Part shown: one piece after another, positions 32,912 to 40,530 of the stretch
Position numbering within the stretch: the first letter of the stretch is position 1
Layout of the letters: each line of letters begins with the position of its first letter
Notes under the pieces: generated by a model
What the model was told of the DNA's origin: nothing
Database searches by the model: none
The model's input: only the letters and a program-made list of their open reading frames with translations
Position numbers and translations under genes: made by a program
DNA from: Micromonospora sp. BL4
GTDB taxonomy: Bacteria > Actinomycetota > Actinomycetes > Mycobacteriales > Micromonosporaceae
Direction: 5' to 3'
DNA length: 64,000 nt
NCBI RefSeq assembly: GCF_003667505.1
Contig: NZ_RCVJ01000192.1
Coordinates: forward strand, 30,706-94,705

Positions 32912-33834
32912 CGGTTGTTCCCTCCGAGCAGCAGGTACAGGACGGCCATCCGCACGGAGACCCCGTTGGTGACCTGTTCGACGATGGTGGAGCGGGGTGA
33001 GTCGGCCACCTCGGGGGTGATCTCCATCCCCCGGTTCATCGGGCCGGGGTGCATGACGATGGCGTGCTCGGGCAGGCGGCGCATCCGCGGCCCGTCCAGG
33101 CCGTAGCGGCGGGCGTACTCGCGGGCGGAGGGGAAGTAGGAGTCGTTCATGCGCTCCCGCTGCACCCGCAGCATCATCACCACGTCCGCGTTGGGCAGCA
33201 CGGAGTCGAGGTCGTAGGAGACGTCGGTGCCCGGGGCGAGCGCCGCGGTGATGTCCACCGGGATGAGGGTGGGCGGGCCGACCAGGGTGACCTTGGCGCC
33301 GAGGGTGGAGAGCAGCAGCACGTTCGAACGGGCCACCCGGGAGTGCAGCACGTCCCCGACCACCGCGACCGACAGGCCGGCGAGCCGGCCCAGCCGGGCC
33401 CGCATGGTGTACGCGTCCAGCAGCGCCTGGGTGGGGTGCTCGTGGGTGCCGTCGCCGGCGTTGACCACCGACCCGTCGACCCAGTTCGCGAGTCGGTGCG
33501 GCGCGCCGGAGGCGGGGTGCCGCACGACGACCGCGTCGGCGCCCATGGCCTGGAGGGTCAGCGCGGTGTCCTTCAGGCTCTCGCCCTTGGTGACGCTGGA
33601 TCCCTTCGCGGAAAAGTTGATCACGTCGGCGCTCAGCCGCTTCGCCGCCGCCTCGAAGGAGATCCGGGTGCGGGTCGAGTCCTCGTAGAAGAGGTTCACC
33701 ACCGTCCGGCCGCGCAGCGCGGGCAGCTTCTTGATCTCCCGGCCGGCGACCGTGGCCATCTCGGCGGCGGTGTCCAGGATCTCGGTGGCGGTGTCGGCGT
33801 CCAGGTCCGCGCCGGAGAGCAGGTGCCTGATCAT
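32908..33834 (-). CDS. pyrB: Aspartate carbamoyltransferase catalytic subunit
   Basis: Condenses carbamoyl phosphate with aspartate. The 308-residue protein has the carbamoyl phosphate loop YEDSTRTRISFE, the HPTQALLD motif and the C-terminal HPGPMNRGMEI. No regulatory subunit PyrI is present, as in other Gram-positive pyr operons controlled by PyrR. The ATG overlaps the pyrR stop (ATGA). Confidence 0.97.
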   Translation of the reverse strand: MIRHLLSGADLDADTATEILDTAAEMATVAGREIKKLPALRGRTVVNLFYEDSTRTRISFEAAAKRLSADVINFSAKGSSVTKGESLKDTALTLQAMGADAVVVRHPASGAPHRLANWVDGSVVNAGDGTHEHPTQALLDAYTMRARLGRLAGLSVAVVGDVLHSRVARSNVLLLSTLGAKVTLVGPPTLIPVDITAALAPGTDVSYDLDSVLPNADVVMMLRVQRERMNDSYFPSAREYARRYGLDGPRMRRLPEHAIVMHPGPMNRGMEITPEVADSPRSTIVEQVTNGVSVRMAVLYLLLGGNNR

Positions 33835-34415
33835 GAGGTGGTCCCCCCGTACAGCTTGACCTCGTCCGTCCCGTCGGTCTCGGCGAGCGTCACCTTGACG
33901 CTCTCGGCGAGCGAGGTCGGGATGTTCTTGCCGACGTAGTCGGCGCGGATCGGCAGCTCCCGGTGACCCCGGTCGACCAGGACGGCGAGCTGCACGGACG
34001 CCGGGCGCCCCACGTCGTTGAGCGCGTCGAGCGCGGCCCGGACGGTGCGGCCGGAGAAGAGCACGTCGTCGACGAGGATGACCCGCTTGCCGTCGATGCC
34101 GCCGGGCGGCAGCTCGGTCGGGCCGACCGCGCGGGTGGCGTGCCGACGAAGGTCGTCGCGGTACAGGGTGATGTCGAGCACACCGACCGGGACGGCGACG
34201 TCCTCGAAGGTGCTGATCCGGGCGGCGAGCCGCCGGGCGAGGGGTGCGCCACGGGTGGGAATCCCCAGCAGCACCGTCTCGGCGGCGCCCTGGGTCTTCT
34301 CCAGGATCTGGTGGGCGATGCGGTCGACCACGCGTTGCACGTCGGCGCTGGCGAGGATCACCTTCACCGAGGGTTGTCGCGGTGGTGACGAGCGGGCAGC
34401 CGGTGGGTATGCCAC
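33831..34415 (-). CDS. pyrR: Pyrimidine operon regulator / uracil phosphoribosyltransferase
   Basis: An RNA-binding regulator that senses UMP, with weak uracil phosphoribosyltransferase activity. The PRPP motif VILVDDVLFSGRTVRAALDAL and the PyrR-specific DVAVPVGVLDITLYRDDL are present. I place the start at GTG 34415 because AAGGAGG lies 6 nt upstream; the product is 194 residues. The N-terminal ~18 residues are a variable Pro/Ser tail. It is the first gene of the operon, and its own leader holds a PyrR-type loop. Confidence 0.95.
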   Translation of the reverse strand: MAYPPAARSSPPRQPSVKVILASADVQRVVDRIAHQILEKTQGAAETVLLGIPTRGAPLARRLAARISTFEDVAVPVGVLDITLYRDDLRRHATRAVGPTELPPGGIDGKRVILVDDVLFSGRTVRAALDALNDVGRPASVQLAVLVDRGHRELPIRADYVGKNIPTSLAESVKVTLAETDGTDEVKLYGGTTS

Positions 34416-34428
34416 GGCGGACCTCCTT

Positions 34429-34447
34429 CCCCGCCTCACTGGACGGG
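34429..34447 (-). promoter_or_regulatory. PyrR RNA-binding loop in the pyr leader
   Basis: On the minus strand CCCGTCCAGTGAGGCGGGG forms a short stem (CCCG/CGGG) around UCCAGUGAGG, closely matching the UCCAGAGAGG-type PyrR binding loop. It begins 32 nt upstream of the pyrR start and is immediately followed by the AAGGAGG ribosome binding site. A bound PyrR-UMP would therefore block translation of pyrR, and with it the coupled genes. This fits the translational repression model described for mycobacterial pyrR. Confidence 0.7.
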
Positions 34448-34621
34448 TCGTTAAAGGATGTCGGGCACCTCCGGCCGGACCGCGGGCGGACCTGGGCCGG
34501 GGCTTCACGCCACGTTACCAGTGGTCACCGGGTGGATGGACGGCGGCCGCTGACCATCGGATCAGGCCGACGAAATGGGGATAACTCCCCCGGTGCTCCC
34601 CAACGGTAGGGTCACGACCAC

Positions 34622-34650
34622 TTGACCAGGTGTCGCATTCCCCGTACCGT
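34622..34650 (+). promoter_or_regulatory. bldD promoter
   Basis: TTGACC (34622-34627) and TACCGT (34645-34650) are separated by exactly 17 nt, a clean housekeeping-type promoter. The start of transcription near 34657 gives a leader of about 47 nt ending in a weak ribosome binding site before the bldD ATG. Confidence 0.65.
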
Positions 34651-34703
34651 CACGCTCCGTAGCGATCGACGGGAGAACCCCGAGCAGCACTGGGAGTGTC
34701 CGA

Positions 34704-35192
34704 ATGCCCTCTGAATACGCCAAGTCTCTGGGCGCCCGCCTGCGCTCCATCCGCCAGCAGCAGGGCCTGTCCCTGCAGGGTGTGGAGGAGAAGTCGAACG
34801 GGCGCTGGAAGGCCGTGGTGGTCGGGTCGTACGAGCGCGGCGACCGTGCCGTGACGGTGTCCCGCCTGGCCGAGCTTGCCGAGTTCTACCGCGTCCCCGT
34901 CTCGGAGCTGCTGCCCGACGGCAGCGGGGTCCGTCACGAGCCCACCAGCAAGATCGTCCTGGACCTGGAGCGGCTCTACGACGAGGCCTCCGAGGACCTG
35001 GCCTACGTGGCCCGCTACGCCCGCGCCATCCAGCAGCAGCGCGGCGACTACAACGGCCGGGTGCTCTCCATCCGCGCCGACGACCTGCGGGCGCTCGCGA
35101 TCGTCTACGACGCCTCGCCGTCGGGTCTGATCGAGCGGCTCACCGAGCACGGTGTGCTGGTCGCCGACCCCCGGGCGTTCTTCGCCTCCTGA
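34704..35192 (+). CDS. bldD: Developmental regulator BldD, c-di-GMP receptor
   Basis: A transcription factor that represses sporulation genes during vegetative growth when dimerised by tetrameric cyclic di-GMP. Residues ~5-70 form the XRE helix-turn-helix (SLGARLRSIRQQQGLSLQGV; GSYERGDRAVT). The C-domain carries the diagnostic c-di-GMP signature RxD-x8-RxxD as R113-G-D115 and R124-A-D-D127. At 162 residues it is slightly shorter than the Streptomyces form. It is a single gene on the plus strand with its own promoter and terminator. Confidence 0.97.
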   Translation: MPSEYAKSLGARLRSIRQQQGLSLQGVEEKSNGRWKAVVVGSYERGDRAVTVSRLAELAEFYRVPVSELLPDGSGVRHEPTSKIVLDLERLYDEASEDLAYVARYARAIQQQRGDYNGRVLSIRADDLRALAIVYDASPSGLIERLTEHGVLVADPRAFFAS

Positions 35193-35206
35193 ACCACCGA
35201 TCCACC

Positions 35207-35242
35207 GAAAGGGCCCGTGCCGTCCGGCACGGGCCCTTTTCG
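35207..35242. terminator. Bidirectional intrinsic terminator between bldD and nusB
   Basis: AAAGGGCCCGTGCCG (35208-35222) pairs perfectly with 35225-35239 and is followed by TTTT; A residues on the left give a U tract on the other strand. It serves both the plus-strand bldD and minus-strand nusB transcripts. Confidence 0.88.
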
Positions 35243-35268
35243 TCGTACGGGGTGCTGAGCGGGTGCGC

Positions 35269-35703
35269 TCAGCGGGTGGCGTACTCGGCGATCCGGCCGA
35301 GAATGCCGTTGAGGAAGCGCGGCGAGTCGTCGGTGGACATCTGGCGGGCCAGCTCCACGGCCTCGCTGATCGCCACCGCGTCGTCGATCTCGTCGATGTA
35401 GAGCAGCTCGTAGACCGCGATCCGGGCCAGGTTGCGGTCCACCACGGGCATCCGCTCCAGCGTCCAGCCCTCGGCGTAGCTGGCGATCAACTCGTCGATC
35501 CGGTTGAGGTGTTCGGCGACGCCCTCGACCAGGCCCACCGCGTAGCCCAGGTGCTCCGGTCGGGGCTGCTCGATCCGCTGCACGTAGCCGGCGAGCACCT
35601 CGACCGGGGGCCGGTCCCGCAGGTCGGCCTCGTAGAGGACGTCCAGCGCCCGCTTGCGCGCCTTACGGCGCGCCGGCATCTGCTGTTTGGGACCCTCCGC
35701 CAT
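35269..35703 (-). CDS. nusB: Transcription antitermination factor NusB
   Basis: A 144-residue all-helical protein that, with NusE (S10), binds boxA RNA in rRNA leaders. Conserved segments are RRKARKRALDVLYEADLRD, VDRNLARIAVYELLYIDEI and AVELARQMSTDDSPRFLNGILGRIA. The ATG overlaps the efp stop by one base (TGATG), giving the usual efp-nusB coupling. Confidence 0.96.
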   Translation of the reverse strand: MAEGPKQQMPARRKARKRALDVLYEADLRDRPPVEVLAGYVQRIEQPRPEHLGYAVGLVEGVAEHLNRIDELIASYAEGWTLERMPVVDRNLARIAVYELLYIDEIDDAVAISEAVELARQMSTDDSPRFLNGILGRIAEYATR

Positions 35704-36260
35704 CAGGAGCGGCCGAGGTAACGGCCGTCGCGGGTGTCGACCTTGATCTTCTCGCCGGTGGTGATGAACAGCGGCACCTGCACGGTCGCGCCGGTCTCGA
35801 CGGTGGCCGGCTTGTTGCCGCCGGTCGACCGGTCGCCCTGCAGACCCGGCTCGGTGTAGGTGACTTCCAGCACCACGCTGGTGGGCAGCTCGATGTAGAG
35901 CGGGACGCCCTCGTGCGTGGCGACGGTCGCCTCGGCCTCGGGGAGGAGGTAGTTGGCCGCCTCACCGACGGTGCCGCCGGGGACGGTGATCTGGTCGAAG
36001 GTCTCCAGATCCATGAAGACGTAGTCTTCGCCGTCGGCGTACAGGTACTGCATCGTGCGCTTGTCCACGGTCGCGGTTTCGACCTTGGTGCCCGCGTTGA
36101 AGGTCTTGTCGACCACCTTCCCGGACAGCACGTTCTTCAGCGTGGTGCGCACGAAGGCACCACCCTTACCGGGCTTGACGTGCTGGAACTCGACGACGGC
36201 CCAGAGTTCGCCGTCAAGGTTGAGTACCAGGCCGTTTTTGAGGTCGTTGGTGGAGGCCAT
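35703..36260 (-). CDS. efp: Elongation factor P
   Basis: Relieves ribosome stalling at polyproline stretches. The 185-residue protein has the three-domain EF-P form, with the tRNA-contacting loop HVKPGKGGAFVR near residue 30 (Lys) and the C-terminal signature LFITTGEKIKVDTRDGRYLGR. No modification enzymes are nearby. It heads the efp-nusB pair, with a candidate promoter 40 nt upstream. Confidence 0.97.
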   Translation of the reverse strand: MASTNDLKNGLVLNLDGELWAVVEFQHVKPGKGGAFVRTTLKNVLSGKVVDKTFNAGTKVETATVDKRTMQYLYADGEDYVFMDLETFDQITVPGGTVGEAANYLLPEAEATVATHEGVPLYIELPTSVVLEVTYTEPGLQGDRSTGGNKPATVETGATVQVPLFITTGEKIKVDTRDGRYLGRS

Positions 36261-36298
36261 TTCCTGCCTTGATCATCAATTGGCGGACAGACCTGACG

Positions 36299-36304
36299 AG
36301 TCTA
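36299..36304 (-). promoter_or_regulatory. Candidate efp -10 box
   Basis: TAGACT on the minus strand, 38 nt upstream of the efp ATG, fits TANNNT; no clear -35 was seen. The intergenic stretch 36261-36637 otherwise holds the inverted-repeat element B and no gene. Confidence 0.4.
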
Positions 36305-36425
36305 CTAGCTGCGTCGAGGCAGGTTGCCCGCCATGTCATGGCCGCCGATCCCACGCCGCCGGCCGAACCGGGCGGCGATCACGTTTCGTGACCTTCAGAC
36401 ACCCTGCCACCCGCACCCCCTGCGC

Positions 36426-36552
36426 CCTTTGCTCTGCTGCCACCGGCGCACCAGTCACGCCGCGTGGCGGATGACGAGGCTTCCCCGCCCCGACGGTCGT
36501 GGCGTATTGGCAGCTCAGGGCCTGTGTCGCGCCCGTGGGTGCAGAGCAAAGG
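36426..36552. repeat. Inverted-repeat element B (related to element A)
   Basis: CCTTTGCTCTGC (36426-36437) pairs perfectly with GCAGAGCAAAGG (36541-36552). Allowing one mismatch, the outer arms extend to 36422 and 36556. The right arm with its inner flank, GGGTGCAGAGCAAAGG, is identical to that of element A at 25840-26051. The 100-bp interior differs from A. It lies between aroQ and efp without disrupting either. Confidence 0.7.
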
Positions 36553-36637
36553 ACGCGCCTGGATGGTGGGGCGTCGCCGGGCCGGCGAGGTCAGGGTTGC
36601 TGTCAGTGACGATTACCCTCGGTGATGCTTGCGCTCG

Positions 36638-37069
36638 TCAGCTTTTCGGAGCGGCGAGGTGGTGCAGGGCGAGACGATAGCCGTCGATGCCGAGACCGCA
36701 GATCACCCCGGTCGCCACCGCGGAGATCACTGAGTGGTGGCGGAACTCCTCGCGGGCGTGGATGTTGGAGATGTGCACCTCGACCAGCGGCCCGCGCAGC
36801 ATGGCGCAGGCGTCCCGCACGGCGTAGGAGTAGTGCGACCAGGCGGCCGGGTTGAGAACCACCGCGGCGCCCTCGTCGGCGGCGGCGTGCAGCCAGCCCA
36901 GCAGCTCGTGCTCGGCGTCGGTCTGCCGGACCGCCACGTCGAGCCCCAGCTCCCGGCCGGTCCGCTCGCAGAGCGCCACCAGATCGGCGTAGCTGGTCGC
37001 GCCGTACACCGCGGGCTCGCGGGTGCCCAGCCGGCCCAGGTTCGGCCCGTTCAACACGTACACCTTCAC
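36638..37069 (-). CDS. aroQ: 3-dehydroquinate dehydratase, type II
   Basis: Third step of the shikimate pathway, by the dodecameric type II enzyme. The 143-residue protein has LNGPNLGRLGTREPAVYG, the catalytic Tyr/Arg loop, LNPAAWSHYSYAVRDA, VHISNIHAREEFRHHS and ICGLGIDGYRLAL. The GTG start at 37069 overlaps the aroB stop (GTGA). It ends the aroC-aroK-aroB-aroQ set. Confidence 0.96.
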   Translation of the reverse strand: MKVYVLNGPNLGRLGTREPAVYGATSYADLVALCERTGRELGLDVAVRQTDAEHELLGWLHAAADEGAAVVLNPAAWSHYSYAVRDACAMLRGPLVEVHISNIHAREEFRHHSVISAVATGVICGLGIDGYRLALHHLAAPKS

Positions 37070-38145
37070 GCCGTACCCACCTCCCGGTAGGCGGCCGCGA
37101 GCAGCGCGTCGTCCGGGCCTTCGAGCATCGCCGGGCGGGCCAGCCCGTCCAGCACCACGAACCGCAGCCGGCTGCCCCGGGCCTTCTTGTCCACCCGCAT
37201 CACGGCCAGCAGCTGCGACCAGGCGTCGGCCGGGTAGCTCACCGGCAGGCCGAGGGCCGCCAGGGTGGCCCGGTGCCGGTCGGCGGTCGGCGCGTCCAGG
37301 CGGCCGGCGAGCCGGGCCAGCGCGGCGGCGTACACCAGGCCGACGGCGACGGCGTGGCCGTGCCGCCAGCGGTAGCCCTCGACCTGCTCGATCGCGTGCG
37401 CGAGGGTGTGGCCGTAGTTGAGCACCTCACGCAGGCCCGACTCCCGCAGGTCACCGGAGACCACGTCGGCCTTGACGCGGATCGCCCGTTCGATCAGCTC
37501 CCGGGTGACCGCGCCGCGCGGGTCGGTGGCGGCCGCCGGCGCAGGCTCGATGAGATCCAGGATCACCGGATCGGCGATGAAGCCGCACTTGACCACCTCG
37601 GCCAGACCGGCCGTCAGGTCGACCGCGGGCAGGCTGTCCAGAGTGGCCAGGTCGGCCAGCACGCCGACCGGCGGGTGGAACGCGCCCACCAGGTTCTTGC
37701 CGGCGGCGGTGTTGATGCCGGTCTTACCGCCGACCGCGGCGTCCACCATGCCCAGCAGCGACGTGGCCACCGGCACCCAGCGCACCCCGCGCAGCCAGCA
37801 GGCCGCGACGAAACCGGCCAGGTCGGTCACCGCGCCGCCGCCGACCCCGACCACCGCGTCGGTGCGGGTGAAACCGGCCGCGCCGAGCCGGTCCCAGCAG
37901 GCGGCGGCCACGTCGATGTGCTTGCCCGCCTCGGCGTCGGGCACCTCGATCGGCAGCGGCTCGACGCCGGCCGCGCGCAGCCGTTCGCCGAGCGCGTCGG
38001 CCAGCCCCTTGAGCGCGGGCGCGTGCAGCACCGCCGCCCTGGTCGCCCCGGGCAGCAACCCGGGCAGCGTGTCCAACAGGTCGCGTCCGACCAGCACGTC
38101 GTACGGCCGCTCGCCGCCGACCGGGATCCGGGTCACCTCGTCCAT
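37066..38145 (-). CDS. aroB: 3-dehydroquinate synthase
   Basis: NAD- and zinc-dependent cyclisation of DAHP to dehydroquinate. The 359-residue protein has VVGVGGGAVTDLAGFVAACWLRGV, the substrate segment LLGMVDAAVGGKTGIN, the metal ligands in LAEVVKCGFI and NYGHTLAHAIE, and RHGHAVAVGL. The ATG at 38145 follows the WYL regulator by a short gap of 10 nt. aroK lies on the far side of the regulator/hydrolase pair, whereas in many actinobacteria aroK and aroB adjoin. Confidence 0.96.
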   Translation of the reverse strand: MDEVTRIPVGGERPYDVLVGRDLLDTLPGLLPGATRAAVLHAPALKGLADALGERLRAAGVEPLPIEVPDAEAGKHIDVAAACWDRLGAAGFTRTDAVVGVGGGAVTDLAGFVAACWLRGVRWVPVATSLLGMVDAAVGGKTGINTAAGKNLVGAFHPPVGVLADLATLDSLPAVDLTAGLAEVVKCGFIADPVILDLIEPAPAAATDPRGAVTRELIERAIRVKADVVSGDLRESGLREVLNYGHTLAHAIEQVEGYRWRHGHAVAVGLVYAAALARLAGRLDAPTADRHRATLAALGLPVSYPADAWSQLLAVMRVDKKARGSRLRFVVLDGLARPAMLEGPDDALLAAAYREVGTA

Positions 38146-38155
38146 CGCCGGCAGC

Positions 38156-39154
38156 CTAGTCCAGCGGGCGGCGCGGTGACGGCGGCTGCCCACCTGCTGG
38201 CCGGGCGGCCCACTGCGCCAGCAGGCGCGCGTGCTCGGCCACGGCGGCGCGCAACGCGTCCGGGTGCCGCACGGTGAACGCGCAGCCCAGCCCGGCGAGC
38301 AGCGCGGCCATGCCGGGCAGGCTCTCCACCCGGGCCCGCAGCAGCACACCGTCGGCGGTGGCGGTCAGCTCGGCCACGCTGGGCGGTACGCGGCGTCGGA
38401 CGGCGACCAGGTCGGTCTCCAGCAGCACCTCGACCTCGTGCGTGTAGGGCACGCCGGCCAGCGACCGGGTCACCCGGGCCACCGGGTCGAAGCCGTCCGG
38501 CACGGTGAACGTCGCCACGCCGGGGGTCACGGCGCCGATCCGGTCCAGCCGGAAGGTGCGGATTTCTCCGCGCCGGTGGTCGTGGCCGGTGACGTACCAG
38601 CGACCGGCGTGGAAGACCAGCCCGTACGGGTCGAGCTCACGGTGCGACTCCGCACCCCGCCAGGAGCGGTAGTCCAACGCCACCCGCTGCCGGTTGCGGG
38701 TGGCCGCGGCCAGGGTGAGCAGGGTGCCGGACGCCGGCCCCCGCTCCGGTTCCGCGCGTCGCAGGGTGAAACCGAGGTGCTCCTGCACGGCGGTCAGCCG
38801 GTCGGCGAGGGCACGCGGCAGCACCCGGTGGATCTTCGCCAGGGCGGTGGCGGTGGCCGGCTGCTCGGTGGCCAGCCCGACCCGTTCGGCGACGACCAGG
38901 CCGAGCAGCACGGCCACCGCCTCGTCGTCGGTGAGCATCAGCGGCGGCAGCTTGTACCCGGGGTGCAGCCGGTAGCCGCCGTAGCGGCCCCGGTCCGCGG
39001 TGACGGGGATGCCCAGCTCGACCAGGGTGGCCGCGTACCGGCGCACGGTCCGCTCGTCCACGCCGAGCCGGACCGCGAGTTCGGCGGCCGTCGACCGGTG
39101 CCGGGTCTGCAGCAGCTCCAGCAGGGCCAGCACACGGCCGGCGGGATGTGACAC
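38156..39154 (-). CDS. YafY-type WYL-domain transcriptional regulator
   Basis: A 332-residue regulator. An N-terminal winged helix (VLALLELLQTRHRSTAAELAVRLGVDERTVRRYA) is followed by a linker and a WYL-like ligand-sensing domain (DPYGLVFHAGRWYVTGHDHRRGEIRTFRLDRI). The GTG at 39154 has GGAGGAG at ideal spacing. It is divergent from an alpha/beta hydrolase gene with a palindrome between them, so it probably controls that gene and itself. The inducer is unknown. Confidence 0.88.
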   Translation of the reverse strand: MSHPAGRVLALLELLQTRHRSTAAELAVRLGVDERTVRRYAATLVELGIPVTADRGRYGGYRLHPGYKLPPLMLTDDEAVAVLLGLVVAERVGLATEQPATATALAKIHRVLPRALADRLTAVQEHLGFTLRRAEPERGPASGTLLTLAAATRNRQRVALDYRSWRGAESHRELDPYGLVFHAGRWYVTGHDHRRGEIRTFRLDRIGAVTPGVATFTVPDGFDPVARVTRSLAGVPYTHEVEVLLETDLVAVRRRVPPSVAELTATADGVLLRARVESLPGMAALLAGLGCAFTVRHPDALRAAVAEHARLLAQWAARPAGGQPPSPRRPLD

Positions 39155-39167
39155 GAACCACTCCTCC

Positions 39168-39192
39168 AAACCGGGCGGATTCTGTCCGGTTT
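39168..39192. promoter_or_regulatory. Palindrome in the WYL regulator/hydrolase divergon (putative operator)
   Basis: AAACCGG (39168-39174) and CCGGTTT (39186-39192) form an inverted repeat with an 11-nt spacer in the 79-nt divergent promoter region. A TACGGT hexamer just downstream could be the -10 of the hydrolase gene. Operator function is inferred from position and symmetry. Confidence 0.5.
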
Positions 39193-39233
39193 CGATCGTA
39201 CGGTCATTCGGTAACCGAGAGAAGGAGCGACAG

Positions 39234-39962
39234 ATGGCGACGTTCGTGCTGGTTCCGGGGTTCTGGTTGGGCGCCTGGGCGTGGCGGGAGGTGACCACGG
39301 CGCTGCGCGCGCAGGGGCACGAGGTGTACCCGATGACGCTGACCGGGGTGGCCGAGCGGGACCACCTGGCCGGGCCGCAGGTCGGCCTGGAGACGCACAC
39401 CGCTGACATCGTCCGGCTGATCGAGGTCGAGGACCTGCGCGAGGTGCTGCTGGTCGGGCACTCCGGCGGTGGCATGCCGGTCGCCCAGGCGGCGGACCGC
39501 ATCCCGGATCGGATCGCCCGGGTGGTCTACGTGGAGAGTGGGCCGCTGCCGGACGGCGTCGCGCAGTTCGACACCGTGCCGCCGGAGGAGCAGGAGAAGC
39601 TTCGGGCCGCGATCGGCTCCGGCCACCTGCTGCCGCCCCCGGCCTTCGACCCGGCCGCCGACCCGACCAACCTTGCCGGGCTGGACGAACCGACGTTGGC
39701 TCTGCTGCGCGCCCGGGCCACCCCTCAGCCGCTGGGGGCCGCCACCGACCCGGTGCGGCGCATCGGCGGTCGCCCGGTCCCGACCGCGCTGGTCGCCAGC
39801 ACCTTCCCGCTGGCCGTGGTGCGGCAGATGATCGGCGAGGGGCACCCGTTCTTCACCGGGTTGGCCGGTGGTCAGCTGTTCGAGGTGCCGACCGGGCACT
39901 GGCCGATGCTCAGCGAGCCGAAGGCCCTGGCCGACGTGCTCGACGCCGCCGCCCGAGGCTGA
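39234..39962 (+). CDS. Alpha/beta-fold hydrolase
   Basis: A 242-residue alpha/beta hydrolase similar to plant-type esterases and actinobacterial homologs. The oxyanion region is VLVPGFWLGAWAW, the nucleophile elbow GHSGGG, and the catalytic His is in PTGHWPMLSEP. GAAGGAG lies 8 nt before the ATG. The substrate is unknown. The divergent WYL regulator suggests inducible expression. Confidence 0.9.
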   Translation: MATFVLVPGFWLGAWAWREVTTALRAQGHEVYPMTLTGVAERDHLAGPQVGLETHTADIVRLIEVEDLREVLLVGHSGGGMPVAQAADRIPDRIARVVYVESGPLPDGVAQFDTVPPEEQEKLRAAIGSGHLLPPPAFDPAADPTNLAGLDEPTLALLRARATPQPLGAATDPVRRIGGRPVPTALVASTFPLAVVRQMIGEGHPFFTGLAGGQLFEVPTGHWPMLSEPKALADVLDAAARG

Positions 39963-39990
39963 GAAGAAGCCCGGAAACGGGCAACGCCCC

Positions 39991-40017
39991 GCCCGGCCGG
40001 TCGCGCACCGGCCGGGC
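39991..40017. terminator. GC-rich hairpin between convergent genes
   Basis: GCCCGGCCGGT (39991-40001) pairs perfectly with ACCGGCCGGGC (40007-40017) over a 5-nt loop. It separates the plus-strand hydrolase from minus-strand aroK. There is no U tract, as often in high-GC actinomycetes. Confidence 0.55.
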
Positions 40018-40026
40018 CGGCCGGCG

Positions 40027-40530
40027 TCAGCGGGGCAGCAGCGCGGCGATCTCCGCGACGATCTCCTGCGGGGTCCGACCGTCGGTGGCCACCGTCTCGG
40101 TGGCCACCTCGGCGTAGAGCGGCCGGCGCTGGTCCATCAGATGCTTGAGGGTGGCCCGCGGGTTGATCGCCAGCAGCGGACGGCCGGCGCCCAGCCCGAC
40201 CCGCTTCACCGCGTCGGGCAGCTCGACCGAGAGGTGCACCACCCGGTGCCCGACCAGAGCGGCACGGGTCTCGTCGGCCAGCACCGCGCCGCCGCCGAGG
40301 GCGAGCACCCCCGAGCCGGCAGCCAGCGCCGCCGCCACCGCGGCCCGTTCGAGGGTACGGAAGTGCGCCTCACCCTCGTCGATGAAGATCTCCGGGATGG
40401 GCTTGCCGGCCATCCGCTCGATGTCGGTGTCGGTGTCGCGGAACTCCACCCCGAGGGCCGTGGCGAGCGCCTCCCCGACCGTGGTCTTGCCGCAGCCGGG
40501 CGCACCGACGAGGACGACGACGGGCGCCAT
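40027..40530 (-). CDS. aroK: Shikimate kinase
   Basis: Phosphorylates shikimate at O3. The 167-residue protein has Walker A GAPGCGKTTVG (9-19), DTDTDIERMAG, the shikimate-binding FRTLER, GGGAVL, and the LID segment GAGRPLL. The ATG overlaps the aroC stop by one base (TGATG). Confidence 0.96.
   Translation of the reverse strand: MAPVVVLVGAPGCGKTTVGEALATALGVEFRDTDTDIERMAGKPIPEIFIDEGEAHFRTLERAAVAAALAAGSGVLALGGGAVLADETRAALVGHRVVHLSVELPDAVKRVGLGAGRPLLAINPRATLKHLMDQRRPLYAEVATETVATDGRTPQEIVAEIAALLPR

Noticed and set aside
34613..34640. A BldD operator (palindrome-like ACTTGACCAGGTGT) in the bldD promoter
   Set aside because: It does not align properly with the nTnACnC(A/T)GnGTnAn consensus, so autoregulation is not claimed.
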